A model generated the notes under the pieces. The model was not told where the DNA came from, did not search any database, and saw nothing but the letters and a program-made list of their open reading frames with translations. A stretch of 64,000 nt of DNA from positions 1,573,058-1,637,057 of the forward strand of contig KL647304.1 of assembly GCA_000727475.1 (NCBI GenBank). The letters run 5' to 3'. Numbering within the stretch: position 1 is the stretch's first letter; each line of letters opens with the position of its first letter. The position numbers and the translations under genes were made by a program. Shown piece by piece: positions 1 to 13,120 of the stretch. The DNA is from Sarcocystis neurona. Taxonomy: Eukaryota; Apicomplexa; Conoidasida; Eucoccidiorida; Sarcocystidae.

Positions 1-5
1 TCTGA

Positions 6-1121
6 TGCTCTGCAGCTCGTCCTGGCCTCATCTGCATTGCTGCTTTTGCCGCTTCTGCTCCGACGTCGACGACACGTGTTGCTGCTGCTGTCGGTGCTGC
101 TGCTGCTGCCGGTAGTGCTGCTGCTGCCGGTGCTGCTGCTTCTGTTTGCGCTGCTGCTGTCTGCGCTGCTGCTGCTGCTGGTATTCCTGCTATTGCCGGT
201 GCTGTTGTTGGTGCTGCTAATGCTGCTGTCGGTGCTGCTAATGCTGCTGTCGGTGCTGCTGCTGCTGCTGTCGGTACTGCTGCTGCTGCTGCTGTCGGTG
301 TTGCTGCTGCTGCTGTCGGTGCTGCTGCTGCTGCTGTCAGTGCTGCTGCTGCTGTCGGTGCTGTTGCTGCTGTCGAAATTACTGCTCCTCCTGCGGCTGG
401 TGCTGTCGAAATCGTTGCTGCTGTCGGCGCGGCCCCTGCTGTCGGTTCTGCTTTTGCTCTCGACGCTGCTCCTATTGTTACCGGCGCTGCCGCTGCGAGA
501 GCTGTGGGTGCTGCTGCTGCTGTAGATGCTGCGTCAGCTGCTTTAGCCGACAGGCCTGCGCCCGTTCTTGTGCATCGAAGCATATGCGAAGAAAAAAGTA
601 TTTCTGCTTCTGCCGAAGACGGTGGTGCAGCAGCGGGCTTGAGTGTTGTTGCTGCTGCTACCGCCTTCGCTGCACATGTCCCGGCGGGTGTCGCTGGCAC
701 TGCAGCTTCTGCAGGTGCCCGTGAGGTCCCTGCTGCGGTTCTGCCCGTTGCCACTGTTGTTCCTTCGTCTGGCAACTGAGCTGCGCTGGTCGGCGCTGTT
801 CCTCCTCTGCTTGGTCCTGCTGGCGCAGCGTTTAGTCCCCTTGTTGGTGCACGGCATAGGACTGAAACCGATGCGCTTGTTTCTGCAGCGGTTGCTCGTT
901 TTCTGGCCACGGCAGACACCGCAGCCATTCCCCTTCTGCTGCTGGGCTTTGTGAACCTGCTGCTGCTGTTCCTGCTGCCCTTGCTGGGGCTGCTGCTGCT
1001 GGGCCTGCCCAGACGACCAGTAATTGCTGCAGAGGTGCTGGCTCCGCCTGCCGCAGCAGAAGAGCAGCTGTCTGCTGCAGAAGCTGCTGTTGATTTCTCA
1101 GCGATTTCTGGTTCGAAGTAA
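6..1121 (+). CDS. Ala/Gly/Val-rich open frame, possible exon(s) of an unidentified protein
   Basis: One + frame runs from just after a TGA at 3-5 to a TAA at 1119-1121 and is broken only by a TGA at 777-779. Up to about 500 it is nearly pure Ala with Gly/Val spacers, encoded by GCT/GCC/GTC. From 500 to 780 it becomes mixed and protein-like (for example the run SICEEKSISASAEDGG). After the TGA it holds a hydrophobic Leu-rich stretch (about 935-1005) that could be membrane-spanning, then an Ala/Glu-rich tail. The same DNA read in another frame gives poly-Leu, the usual shadow of CTG repeats. I do not recognise a family. Ala-rich frames are common in eimeriid proteins, so this could be coding exons with a short intron removing the TGA. 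It could equally be translated-looking triplet repeat. No start codon or splice sites could be fixed and the gene may begin left of the window. Confidence 0.3.
80..372. repeat. CTG/CAG trinucleotide-rich array
   Basis: Imperfect tandem CTG triplets interrupted about every 15-18 bases by a TCGG or CCGG-containing variant, giving a higher-order unit (CTG)4-5-TCGGTG. Such CAG/CTG tracts are abundant in coding DNA of Eimeria-like coccidia. Because the higher-order unit stays a multiple of three, one frame encodes Ala-Ala-Ala-Val-Gly repeats without interruption. Confidence 0.85.
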
Positions 1122-1344
1122 CAGCGTATCCTGCCAGACGGATGAAGGGAACGCGAAGGAGTTGCCGCTCCTGCAGCGTGCGGAAATCCAGGAGATAGTG
1201 TTTTTCTTCGACGATACTTCGTCTTCCTGCAGTCCACCAAGAATGCGAGTTCTGCCCTATTGCCGGCCTTGCGACTTTCAGAAGAAAAGCGGCTGCCTTC
1301 CCTCTTTATCTTGCATCTCTTCTTCATACTGTAGAGCAAGGTGA

Positions 1345-1725
1345 TCTGCCGCCGCTTCTGCTGTTGCTGTCGCCGGTGTTGCGGGTGCTTCCCTTCCTGC
1401 CTTCGCTTCTCCTGCGGCTGTTCTTCCTGTTGCCGCTGCTGCAGCTGCTGCGGTTGCCGCTGGCGTTGCCCCTGCTGCTGTTGGGATTGCTGCAGTGGCA
1501 GCTGCTGCTGCGGCTGCTGCGGGAAGGGGTCTGTGAAGATTTCCGGCTGGTGTCTCTCCTGCCGCTGCTGCTGCAGTTGCCGTGGTCGTTCCTCGCGCTC
1601 CTGCAGCTCCTGATGCTGCTGCTGCTGCTTCTTCTTCTTCGGAGCGACAACGCGCAGGTGAAGCGGCAGCAGCTGCAGCAGCAGCCAGGGGACTGCCGGT
1701 CGCCTCTCCCTCTCGCAGAGAATAG
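1345..1725 (+). CDS. Second Ala-rich open frame, possible exon
   Basis: This + frame is bounded by TGA at 1342-1344 and TAG at 1723-1725, with a single internal TGA at 1534-1536. It encodes Ala/Val/Pro-rich sequence, then Ala-Ser-Ser-Ser-Ser followed by a more mixed stretch containing ERQRAGEAAAA. It resembles the frame at 6-1121 in composition and may belong to the same gene, separated by an intron at about 1120-1345. The opposite strand gives a Ser/Arg-rich frame over the same bases, so strand is not certain. No homology recognised. Confidence 0.25.
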
Positions 1726-2104
1726 TCTCCATGTCTTTTCGCGCAAGGAAACGATCAACGAAGTTCGAAGAAGAGGAGGCAAGAGGACTGGTGGAGGACG
1801 AAGAGGAGAGAAGGGAGCCGCAGCAGAACCAGCGGCTGTGGCAGGGGCGTGGAGAAATGTGAGAGAGGAGGAAGAAGACTGCGAGAAAAGAGAAGAAGCA
1901 AAAAGACCTCCGACAAGCGAGAGGAGAAGAGAAAGCGGATTGTGTAAATGAAGACCTCAACCAGGGGCAAGATAATAAGAAGAGCAAAAGAACCAGCAGA
2001 GAAGTGTGAAGCGCAAGAGAGACCCGCCAGCAACCACAAGAGTCCACCGCTACTATTTTGGGCATCAGTCATTCTTTCAAAGAAGACTGACCCTTCTTCG
2101 TCGA

Positions 2105-2480
2105 ATACGCATAAATATGCGTAGACCGTATACACATATATATAGAGAGAGACAGATAGAAAGAGAGACAGAGATAGATAGTTAGATGGTTAGATAGATA
2201 TAGGTAAATTTAGATCTCCCACGCAAATACGTTCAGGTATTAGGCGCCTGCCGCAGATATATGTAGACGCATACATTTACATATACATATAGATATACAC
2301 ATGTATTTGCGTATACAAATGTCCATATATTCATATATATAGGCATACATGTATATATATGTATATATATATGGGGGAAAAGGTGTTCCTGTGCGTCGAC
2401 GTCCATACGTAAATACATGTGTCTGTGAACCGTTTCTCCATCCCTGCGCAAGCCTCTCTCTACGTGCACACGTGTACACG
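2105..2480. repeat. TA/TG/GATA-type microsatellite cluster
   Basis: Short interspersed runs of TATATA, GTATAC, ACATATATG and AGATAGATAG with no consistent long unit. Short open frames in this block are rich in Tyr/Ile/His/Thr from reading TAT, ATA, CAC and ACA and are not genes. Confidence 0.8.
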
Positions 2481-4605
2481 TATAGACGTGTGTGTGCGTC
2501 TCTCTTTGCAGTCTACTCTCCGCGCGTGCATTGATTCGTCTGGTGTGTGACGCCCCTTGTAGATATCTGCATTTACAGAGACTGAACTCCTCGTTACGGA
2601 AAAATTCACAGAGGCGGGCTGCAGTCCCCTGTGGAAAAAGGTGGGGGAGGGGGAGTTTCTACTGACTTTGTTCTGCTGTTACGTGAGTAGCGGCTGCAGC
2701 TGCAGACGCACAGGAGAAACGTCCTGTGCGGCATCTCTCGCAGGCAAAAGCCTGCTTCTGAAGAAATAATGGCCGCAGTCTCGCAGAACTCCACACAAAC
2801 ACACACACGGGCAGCGCAGGACGCACGCTATTTGCCGAGTTGGCGACTGAGAACTGCGCAGCCGCAGGCGGTCTCCCGTGCATACTTTCTAAAAAGGCAG
2901 AAGGCCTGGAGAAGCAGAGACAACTTTATTCCTCGCGTTTATATAAATAGAGACAGTGGTGGGAAGGCAGAGGGCCAAGAAGATAAATATGTGTATATAT
3001 GTGTATATATGCATATGTACGCCTGTGGATATACTCGGGTAGAGAGGTACGTGTGTGTGTGTTTGTGTATTACCCTGCGCACACGTGTGAAAGCCCTACG
3101 TGGAAATCTCTGTGTGTGCGTGGAGAGGCAAAGAAAGATAAGTGGATCTAGACAGAGAGAGGCGAGAAAATGATTACTCGCTTCTTGAAACACGGGTTTC
3201 TTACAGCCTGTCTATCTCCCTGGTACAAAGACGCAGCAAGACGGCTGCGTCCGCGTGGGATGTTGAAAAATCTTCCCAACGGCGGAACTCCTGCAGGCAT
3301 GCCGCTATGAAAAATGAAAGATTTTAGCAATGATTGAGCATTTCCTCCAGTGTTTCCTGGGTACATGTATCTCCGCCGGGCTCTACACACGCACGCGGCC
3401 TCCACTATCTACTGGCTTGTGTACTTTTACATAGAGAAAGCAAAAGAAAACTTCTTCCTCAGCCAGTTGGTCATTTCCTACATCTCCCCGTAAACACATG
3501 TGTGCGTTTGCGCAGGTATGCTTGCAAAGGCGCCCATTTAGGTATACTTCCACGTATACAAAAATATCCGTTTATGTTAAAAAGTTTTTAAAGAGTTCCT
3601 TCGTACCCTGCAACGTCTATACATCTGCTTAAGGACAGAGGTACTTATACCGGTGGGGTACACTGTCACTGCCAATTTTACGCACAAAGCCTCTCGGGGC
3701 GCCTTTCGACGGTTCCGCCTACAAAGGCTCCTACGCGGATTTTACCCATACAATTATATATGTATATAAATCCACGTATCTGTGAAGATGAAGAAACTAG
3801 GAGCAGTGGTGCACCCACAACACATTCCCTGCCTCACATTTCTCGAAGGAATTTTTTTGCAGCTGGCGACAGCGTCTGCTGTTGAATCTTGTTTTAGACG
3901 TAATGCTTCACCTGTCACCTTCGTCCCAAAGTGCGTGCCCTTAACATGAATAGACACACCTACACACACTCTACGCACACATACGACAGTGTACATCTTC
4001 TAGTTCAAGTACACATGTTTACTCATTTACAGACATGTAACGCTGTCTGCTTACAGGTCTCTTACGCCTTCCTTGCCTACGTTCTCTATTTCAAGGTAAG
4101 TCCGACAATTAATTTCCCCCGTCTGTGCATATTTATCCCGTAGGTGAGGGGGGTAGGCGACGACGCTTCTCTCAGTTTCTGCCCTACTGTCGTATGGATC
4201 TTGCCTGTTGGTCACGAACACCTAGTGTGCCGCTCTGTCGAAAATGTTGCAGACGACTACGGTAGAAGCATGGAACTGCAATAACATGTAACAAGTGGCG
4301 TGCATACGCTGGAGCCTACGCTTGGATCTCCTTAGGTTTAAGTGTATGGCACCTTACATACCGGCGTTTTTCCGCTGTAGAGAGTTTGGTGTCGACTACA
4401 TCGGGATTTAGTACGGCTGCACAGCGCTGGAGTGTGTCTGTGGAAGAACGCTTCTCGAGTGACCAAGCCCAGAAAGTGTATATCTGCCACTGAGCTGACC
4501 GCACAGACCGACAGAACCATCCTTTGTCTTCAAAATCCATATACAAGAATCTCCACAGCAATGTATCCAGCGTATCTGGTTACACCGCTACTGCAGGCAT
4601 AGATC

Positions 4606-4672
4606 TGTATGTATCTATCTATCTACCTATCTATCTACCTTTCTATCTATCTATCTATAGAGAGAGAGAGAG
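4606..4672. repeat. (ATCT)n followed by (GA)n microsatellite
   Basis: TATC tetranucleotide repeats with occasional ACCT variants run into AGAGAGAGAGAGAG. It is a simple sequence repeat in non-coding DNA. Confidence 0.9.
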
Positions 4673-5883
4673 ACGTAGTTAGGTCTGGGAATGCAGCAGC
4701 TGGTGCGAGTACAGTTGCGCCCCCATGTGAAACAACGTGCGCAGGCATATTTACCCCTGATTACGTTTGTTTCTCCTGTTTACGTACCTTGACCCAATTG
4801 GATTAGCCATACCAGAAGCGTGAGTTGGTGACGGCCCTCCACACGTAGTCTTCTATTCATTTGCATAGTTTTCTGCTGGAACAACTAGATGGTTGCGTCT
4901 GCTCGATGCGCGTTTGGGCGGGGCGGCGGCTGCCGCCGCACCCACCAGGCCTCATCGGGTGTGGAATTGAGCAAAGCAAGTTGGCTTTTCAACTAAGTTT
5001 TTCATCTCCTGACCCTTCTTTCCGTGGAAAAACATGACCATTCTAGGCATCAACAGCATAACGCAGCTACACATATTCTCGACTTTCTACCGTTAAATTA
5101 CACAAAAACAGCCTTTGAAGACCAGTGCACCTGTATCCGAGACAATTAATCAGCGGGAGGTAAACTGCCTGCGGATTTCGTTTCTGTTCCTCAAGAGTAG
5201 AAAGAACTCGCACACGCCTTTACGGCAACACTACAGGTGATTGCTCCTGCAGTCAGGAAGACTTTTCGTGGAAATTTTTATATGACCTTAGCGGAGGGGC
5301 CTCTACTGTAAAAATTAGCAGTACAGACACCTGCTGAGGTATCTACCTGCTTCTGCCCACGAATATACATGAACGTGCACGTGTGCGTCTATATATACGT
5401 CTTTACACGTCTACCTGTGCCACGGAAAGAGATGACTACTCAGTGTCCCTTATGTCATTTGTCCGAGTAGAGATGTGGGCGACGTAGCTACTGAAGATTT
5501 AGTAGTGCGCCAATGCTGAACACGGGTAAGCACCTTCAACGGAACTGCTCTCTGCAAGCTTTCAGTGTCCTCCTCGTGTTGTATTTCAAAAGAAGCAGAA
5601 CAGGAAGACTACCTTCGTATATTACAACTTCAGGCCTTCATAAACTTATTTGCGCACAACACAAGATCGGCACCTGTGATCGAACAGCGAAAAGCATGGA
5701 GTGAGTGATACGCGCGTTTTTCTCGGAATTGATCCAGGGCGTAGAAAACTGCACTACCGCAAAGATGGATACTATGTCGAGAAATGAAAGCGTGGTTATC
5801 CAGGTTGCATTTTTGACTTCACGGACGTAGTGGTGTACGCCCATACATCTGCCACATACGCATAAGCAGAATCTACTTGCAAA

Positions 5884-6063
5884 CGTGAATTGACTTGTAT
5901 CTACACCACAGCAAAAGCTGTTCGTACTACAGTAAAGTAGCCGCGTCCCCTACATGTGGTATTGAAAACTAACGTTGAATTTACTTGTATCTACAGCACA
6001 GAAAAAGCTGTTCGTGCTACAGTAAAGTAGCCGCGTATCCTGTATGTAACACTGAAAACTCAG
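5884..6063. repeat. Two-copy tandem duplication, period about 90 bp
   Basis: The block starting GAATTGACTTGTATCTACA at 5887 is repeated at 5977 as GAATTTACTTGTATCTACA. The shared core AGCTGTTCGT and CTACAGTAAAGTAGCCGCGT is nearly unchanged and a dozen or so substitutions separate the copies. No gene or inverted terminal repeat is associated with it. Confidence 0.85.
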
Positions 6064-6086
6064 GTTGACACTTATGCTATGAAGGG

Positions 6087-6317
6087 TCAGCAACTGTAGA
6101 TGGATCGCAGTGGGGGTGACTCCGTACAGCGAGGAGGCAGACGGGTGAGAGACAGAAAAAAATATTGCAGTTTATTCAGCACTGCAGGGCGAAACTTCTT
6201 CTCCACTTTGTGCAGAAGCTGCTGCGCACACTCTTGTACAACCGGTGGTGTGTGGAGATAATATTCTAGTACCGTAACTACATCTTTTGTCCCTACACTT
6301 CCGTTACCAGTCTCCAC
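6087..6317 (-). CDS. Candidate exon with armadillo/HEAT-like helical sequence
   Basis: Read on the minus strand, an open frame follows a plausible acceptor (TTTCACTCTGAG just above 6317) and starts with GTG, so it is probably an internal or last exon rather than a start. It encodes an amphipathic helical stretch, DVVTVLEYYLHTPPVVQECA, then QQLLHKVEKKF, reminiscent of one ARM/HEAT repeat. It ends at a TGA, or at an undetermined donor. No partner exons could be identified in either direction, and ARM-like similarity over one repeat is weak. It could be a chance open frame. Confidence 0.22.
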   Translation of the reverse strand: METGNGSVGTKDVVTVLEYYLHTPPVVQECAQQLLHKVEKKFRPAVLNKLQYFFLSLTRLPPRCTESPPLRSIYSC

Positions 6318-6649
6318 CTCAGAGTGAAACTACTTCGCTGCTTCCCCCCAAAATTGCTAACTTCAGCTAGGTTGCAGCGAGTCCTTTCTTCACCGCGACA
6401 GTAGGCAGCACGTAGCCTGTGCAGATCGAGGAAATGCAAACTCCTGAAAGCCGCTGATCACAACCGCTGCACCTTTGGACAGCTACGAGGGAAAGGTCAC
6501 CTCCCTGCAACTGAAGGGATTCTATAACTGTCCTTAGCAGCTCTAGTCACATGCAAAGTTGTTGGAATGTCAACTACCAGGTAGAGTGCAACTTTGTCCA
6601 CATTTGGAGTCCACGTTTCATCGTATACCACGTAAAACAAACTGTGCAC

Positions 6650-6960
6650 GTTGTGTGTGTGTGTGTGTGGTGTGTATGTGTGTGGTGCGTGTGTGTTCGT
6701 TTGGGTGACAGCGGGTATTGAGGTGCCGGTGGCCAGACTTCGCTTCTATGGACGGTGTGTTTCCACATTTACAAGGAGCTGGCGCACTGAAAGTTGTCGT
6801 TCAGAACGGTGTCTCTCCGTGGTCATATAACGTTTTCATCTAGACTCCATGCACGTGCTGGAGAGGTGTGTATATATACATGTGGGACTCATTCACCAGT
6901 TACGGTTCTGACACACACACCCCCACACACCCATCCACTCACACGCACGCACACAGACAA
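6650..6960. repeat. (TG)n and (AC)n microsatellites
   Basis: Two dinucleotide tracts: GTGTGTGTG-rich DNA at about 6651-6695 and CACACACAC-rich DNA at about 6910-6955. They are complementary in type and face each other about 220 bases apart, with no gene between them. Confidence 0.85.
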
Positions 6961-8269
6961 GGCAAGATTTTGTTCATGTGTCTACTTGCACTAGAAAACC
7001 GGAGCTCTTCACTCGACCGAAGGAACGCCTTGCAATGACAGTTCAGGCGGAAACGCGGATACCGCGAGACGTTGCACCGGACTGACCAATCCAGCTTTGC
7101 CGTTGTTCTGCGTTGAAGGCTGAACACCGCCTCTTGGAATGGGACACCTGACTTCACCTGTTTGCCGGAAAGCGTGGTGCATCATCCTGCCTGCTGGCAG
7201 TGCGCAGGCGGCCGAGTAGGTGAAAAAAATTGCAACTTACTTATCAAAAAAAAAGGGCTATTTTTCAGCCACACAAACAACTACAAAACCGCGCAGCATG
7301 TTTGTAGGGGGAGCGTGACACAGCGGCAGAAGACGAATGCTGCTTTTCTCTAGTTTGAGGGACTTGATGATGCATATGCTGTCGTGACGAAAGCTGCGGC
7401 GCCGGTAAACACTTGGTTGTAGGTTTTATTTGCGAAGGAATGAAGCAGAGGGTGCTGGTACAGGCAACTCTACGATACGATACAATGCTCTTTCAAACAG
7501 AATCTTGTTTGTAATTTTTACAATGAGGCGGGACTGAACAGCGCACAATCCCGTTACCTGGCGCTACAATAAAACCTCACAGAAAACCATCACCAGCATT
7601 CCAACAAGGAGGCCACTCCCTACACCGAGGAACCTTTAAAGGTTGGAAAAGGAAAAAAGTCGAGAAAAAGAAGTAAAAAGGCCGGCACTTTTGGAGGAAA
7701 TTCGACTCAACTCAACGGGTGTGACTGTGTACCGTTCAAAACGAGCATATACCTGGTCGTTCTATGCACACTTCCATCTAGCAAGTGTTTACAAGAAAAA
7801 AACCGGGAAAACTCTTAAATTTTCTCTGTAATACAGGGCTCAAGTGTGCCAGCTCCCCTGTCCCACAATTTCCAGCGAGCTGTGTGAATCCAAGCCCGCC
7901 TTGATCCAGCTTTCGTTACACTCCCACCACTCTTCCTCAGCAATAAAAGGGGGAGAATTATACGCAGTCTCCCATGCCGTTTTTTGGGGCTGGTTTATCG
8001 CCCAGTAGCGTGGACATGGATTCTTGTAGAGAGTCGCTCAAACACACAATACTTCAGAACAGAAAATAGCCAGGACTCTCCGCGGGTTCTTGTGCGTTCA
8101 GCAGAACGGAAAACGAGAATTCACTACCTCATTCCACTTAACCTTACGAATGTCGTAGGTAAAGTCGCCAGACGAAGTACCCAGAGCTCTCCTGTTTTTC
8201 GGCTCCCCTTCTGGTCCGTGGCCGCGCACAGGAGTGTTGCTACGTGAGGAGAAGTGAACACTTTTTTGA

Positions 8270-8600
8270 GGCCAAGGCAGTGCTGGGTCACAGTAGCTTG
8301 TTATTGACACAGAGCCTCAAAGAGGCTGCTTCGTCCGTTCTTAAAGATGACCACCACAATGCGCGTGTCCGCTTCCACTAGTTGGCTGCCTCTTTAAACG
8401 GTCCACCGGACCTTCTTGTTTACAGAAATAAGTCGGCCTAGGCAGTGCCGGGTCAAACCAGCTTATTGTTGACACTGTGAACCTCAACAAGAGTGTTTCG
8501 TCCGTTCTGGAAGATGACCACCACGACGCGCATGTCCTTTTTCACTCGTTGGCTGCCTCTTTCAACGGTCCACGACCTTTCTTGTTTACAAAAATAACTC
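8270..8600. repeat. Two-copy tandem duplication, period about 165 bp
   Basis: The unit begins GGCC-AAGGCAGTGCTGGGTC near 8270 and recurs as GGCCTAGGCAGTGCCGGGTC at 8435. Shared blocks include TTCGTCCGTTCT, GATGACCACCAC, TTGGCTGCCTCTTT and CTTGTTTACA, in the same order and spacing. The copies differ by scattered substitutions and small indels, so the duplication is old. No open frame is conserved through both copies. Confidence 0.85.
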
Positions 8601-11600
8601 ATTGAGATGCAGACAAGGTAAAATATGATGCCGGTCGAACTGGTGCACAAGTGCGCAGTACGACCCACAGGAATTTGCGGAGTCACCTGCCGCTACACGC
8701 AGACGCACCCCGCTGGAATTCCTGTTAAACACCGGATAGCACGTTTGCATGCGTTTATGCGAGTGCCTGTTCATAAAACAGACGGAAGTGAGGCGCTGGA
8801 CTGCCAGTTACTAAAACCACTGAGAGGAAGAAATCTCCTGTGTCCTGGATCCATACAATGCCGCCTCGTGCGCAATATGGCCCACCTAACTTGTGCTCAG
8901 ATGTATTACCTAAAGATACGAATTAATAGACGTACAGGTATACAGAGAACAGTAACCAAAACGGTGCAGGGCGTACCTGTACACCTACAAGTGGAACAGT
9001 AGGTGAAAGTCAGTTAATCAATATACATGAGCACGCGTGGGGACACGCTCACTTCGCCGCAAATACCTCAGTGTCGAGGGCTTGTGGGCGGAGAAAGTCT
9101 TGCGCAAAAGCTCGAGTGAGCAGTCAAGCCTTATTTAAGGAGCAGCTTTAGCAGTGCCCGTCGTGTCTGGGCACCCAAGGCAAGCCACGGCTAAAATGGA
9201 CGTCCCTGTCGTGATTTCAAGACACGCCCTGAGGCTGTTTTGACATTTTGTGCTGAGAAGCTTCCTCTGGTGCGTGAAGCTTCTCCGCCGACGGTCTCGT
9301 AGCGAGTCTTGAACACGTCTGCCCTGCAGTAGAGGATAGCTGACACATCACATGAGTTACTAAAATGCGTATGTGTTCCAGTACTGTGACTGCATTCGTG
9401 CGACTATGCCCACCAAAGAAACGTATACGCGTACCCGCGTAAACAAGGTGTGCTCAGATCTCCTGCAACGTCTTTTCTGGTCGGCGCATCCAGTGACCCC
9501 CAGCGGTAGGAAGTTATCCTCTACAGAAGTAAAACCCGCGAACTGCGCATCCTCCTGCTCCTCTCGTATTGATTCCGCGTCGCTCGAGGCAGCAGGACGA
9601 TATCTCGACTGCACGTATATATACACATATATTCATATACATATATACTGCGTGGAGAATGCATGTATATTTTCTTTTTTCTCGTTAAATTTGGCGATGG
9701 ACACGCGTCTTCATACACGTACACCTGGAGTTGTATCTGTCTGTGTAGCGTCGCTTACGTACGGAGGCGGAGATGGTCGAAAAATTTCTTCACCCGCATT
9801 AGTGATCTCCATTTGTCGGCCTTACGTGCATAAACTACCCAAGGTGGCTGTTGCTGTGACAGAACGTAGCTGTGCTTTACACATACATGTGCATGTGTGT
9901 CCGCAGAAGTCACGTAAGGATGCGAAACAGTACGCGTGGCTACTCTCAGAAACAGCTTAGGTGAACCTCAGCTGCTGAGCTCGGATTAGGGGATACACAC
10001 AGATCAGATTTCGTGTTACTTGTCAGCTTTCGTCCGTGAACCCTCGAACAATTTTTGCGACCTCCTTGTGCGACTCAACTGTCATGTATACTCTGCTGCG
10101 CGCATGTCAATAGCGCAACGTCTTCTGCGTCAGCTTCGACGACCACGAACACACAGTGCCTCTCTGCGTTCGTACGACGCCTACTCAGCGTCCGACACGT
10201 CAGTATTCGAGCTGCTATTGCACGCGCATCAGCTAGTCACCGAGTAAAAAGCAAGTATCACCTCTTCCCAGGCTTGAATTTCGTCGACATGAAGCTATCT
10301 TCTTGATGGTGTCACGTGAACCCCGCAGGGATTCCCTGGGCACCGCAGTATTCATGCTGACTTTTATTCATGCTAACTTTTAAGACTGAGTTCCAGCACT
10401 ATGCTTGACCTTACGACTGCATTTAGCCGCCCTTGTGAAGCTGTTTGGTTCCTAGGCTTGTAGAGAGCGTGTGTGTGCGCCTGTGAGCTCCAAAGCACCG
10501 TTATCACGCCGGTGCTTAAAATTCCTCCCTTTCGTCCTGTATAGTCTTACACACGTGTGAAATCTCCACGGCCCATATGCCTGCACCCATGTGTTTACGA
10601 GTACATTTATCGAATTATGCGCTCAGTGTCTTAAGCCGGGTATGCGTACACGTGCATGAATCTTCGAAGTTGTACCTTTACATACACGCCGGTGCAACAA
10701 ACCCTGCGGGCACTCCCTCCAAAGGATGCTGTTATTATACAGCAGCGCAGGCGTATGACCCGTGGTGATTCTTATCTTTCTTCCAAACACAGCTACACAA
10801 GCGTCAGATCGAACAGCTGACGTTTCTACACGCCAAAGAAACGTGAAGCAAAATCTTTTGTCTATGTTCCATTGCTACGCAGGTGTCATGCTTGTGTGAC
10901 GTGTAGGAGGCTGCAGCGTTTCTTTATGTGCACCAGCATGCACGCATCAGATCTAGGAAACGTACCATATCTACTTTTGCACTCATGTTTTGCGTACAAA
11001 ATTGCTTGAGACACATAAAAACAGAACTCCTATACATTCGACTTTGTGCGTTTAGCCCGTACGGAGACCGTAAGTCGCCGATCGACTTTGCCTTGTACAC
11101 ACACCTGCAGAACTGTGCACCACACATAGCCGGTGCACGCAGCAGACCATAATGGAGTATGAGGTCTGTGCCTCCTTATTTGAATGTTAAGCAGAACGAT
11201 GGACGGTCACTGACGTTATCATCAATGTCTCGTCAATTCTATGCGCCAATTCGTAGCTTCCCCAAACGCGGAGGTTCAGCTATAAAAATGCCGGTCCAGA
11301 ACATTGTCAGCAAACTGCTGCTATTGACACGTCTGCCTGACTGTTGGATATTGCCACTGCTACGTGGGTGTGTGCTCGGCAGATGTGCGGCAAAGCAAGA
11401 ATCGTCTTCGGACTTTTCCATCGTAAATACAACGGAATACACTGTCGTATGCTCCCGAGCACGATACCTTTTGCTTGTTTATAGGAGGTTTACAACTGCG
11501 CAGCTCTTTTATGTAAGAGATGTATACGCCCGCCTGGCAACGTAGCACAGCACGTGTATTTGAGCTTGCATTGTTGCTCTTAACCCTTCTTGGCACCTGA

Positions 11601-12814
11601 TTTCGTTGTCATCCTTCGCACCCAGACTAACGCTTCTTTTTCAGCAAGTGCGTGCAGTCACGTGCAACAATGTCATTGTTCAGGTGACGGGTACGCGCAA
11701 CAATTGCAACAGGTTGCTGGCAACCGTTTTCACCGTTATTCAGCTGAAAATATTGTCTTAATTGCGCGTTTACGGACGTTCGCACAGAAACGACAAGCTA
11801 CTAGTGATAACGTCAGTGGGCGGCCACCGTCTTGCGGGAGATCCGCAGAAGGAGTCACAGAGATTATCCTACGTTGTGGTTTCAGGCACGTGTGTCGCCT
11901 TTGTACCCACCCGTGCAGAAAACCGATGCACGGCGATAATTAACAAATACACCAAGTCACACGGATAGCGAGACACATTCCCTTCCAGGTGAGTCTCGCG
12001 TACAGATACGTACACATATATGTAGAGGGAGAAAAAAATCACATAGATGGCGCCCCATCTGAAGCAGTTTAGAAACATAAAGACTCGAAGTTTTATTGTG
12101 TGCACGCCGGTACGTGCATGCCTGAAAAAGTGTGCGTGTGCGTAACATTGGTGAGTCTATGCACACACACGCTTACACGGTGTACTTACACCTTGGTACA
12201 CAAGCGTACACTCTATCGCTTACGTATACGCCTTCATCTAAGTGCACGGACAGGAACATATACAAAGTCTCCGCGTATGTGTTTAACACCTTGGTATGAA
12301 CGTGCGTGCACACACATACAACCACAGACATAGACACACACACAGAGACACACAGACACACACCACACGCACATACGTGTTTCGGGTACTGTTGAAGACA
12401 GTACGTAAGTTGCAGGGACTTCAGGAATGGAATGCGAGCGAGGAAGTGTTCTGCCGGCCAAAAGATAATGGGTTAGTGACTCCAGGTGATCTCACAGGTG
12501 CTTGTTAGGAAATGAGGTACCGCTCTAACGTCTGCTCAACGTCCCTGCAAGAAAACAAGCTTTCTACAAAATCTTCATCGAGATCTTCCACCTTTTCTGG
12601 GCTCCTGAAAAATTACACCACACATACATACATATACGTATAAGATTATATCCTTTTGGGCGTTTATATTAATGAGTGAATTGGTGCCTGCGCACATGTA
12701 TCTATACGTCATCGACGTGCATGTCACCCAGAGAAAAGACATCGGGCACCTGCTGCGCACGACTTGACATACAAAGCCGAAGCAACAGAGAGACGACTCA
12801 GCTAAGGTCGTGCG

Positions 12815-13120
12815 GCAGCCGTAGCGGCAGCACCGTTACCAAAATGGGTGGCTGGGTTGTCTCAATATCACCAGTGGCATTGGAACAGCAGCGGTTGACA
12901 GAAACAGCAGCAGGCACAGCACACGAGGCAGCAGAGGCATCGGCATCACAGCAGCGGCTGCACCAGCAGCACAAGGTCCCCCACAGCGCCACGTAAAGGC
13001 AGCTGCAGCAACCGCATCACAACAACCGCGGCAGTTCGCAGAGGCAGTGGACAGTGCCGTAGAAGAAGAAAAAGAAGAAGGGGCAGTAGCGGTACAGCCG
13101 CTGCAGGGGCAGTGAAGCAC
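12815..13120. repeat. CAG/GCA triplet-rich segment
   Basis: Imperfect GCA/CAG triplets rich on the + strand. Both strands stay open (Ala/Gln/Ser-rich on +, Cys/Val/Ala-rich on -), as expected for such triplets. It may be an exon of an unidentified gene or part of the HIBCH 3' flank. No start, stop or splice site decides between these. Confidence 0.6.

Larger units (their letters stand above)
2500..12700. other. Long stretch without a recognisable gene
   Basis: Apart from the repeats and one small candidate exon listed separately, no open frame longer than about 200 codons and no recognisable protein family was seen on either strand. Short frames here are composed of ordinary non-coding sequence or microsatellite translation. 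A few frames have mixed composition (for example - strand 9400-9626 and + strand 10100-10245) but lack family resemblance, so they are not called. I found no tRNA or rRNA gene by eye. Confidence 0.6.

Noticed and set aside
37..525. 162-codon poly-Leu frame on +
   Set aside because: It is the CTG-frame shadow of the triplet repeat; no protein would be almost pure Leu, and the Ala frame over the same DNA is longer and more mixed.
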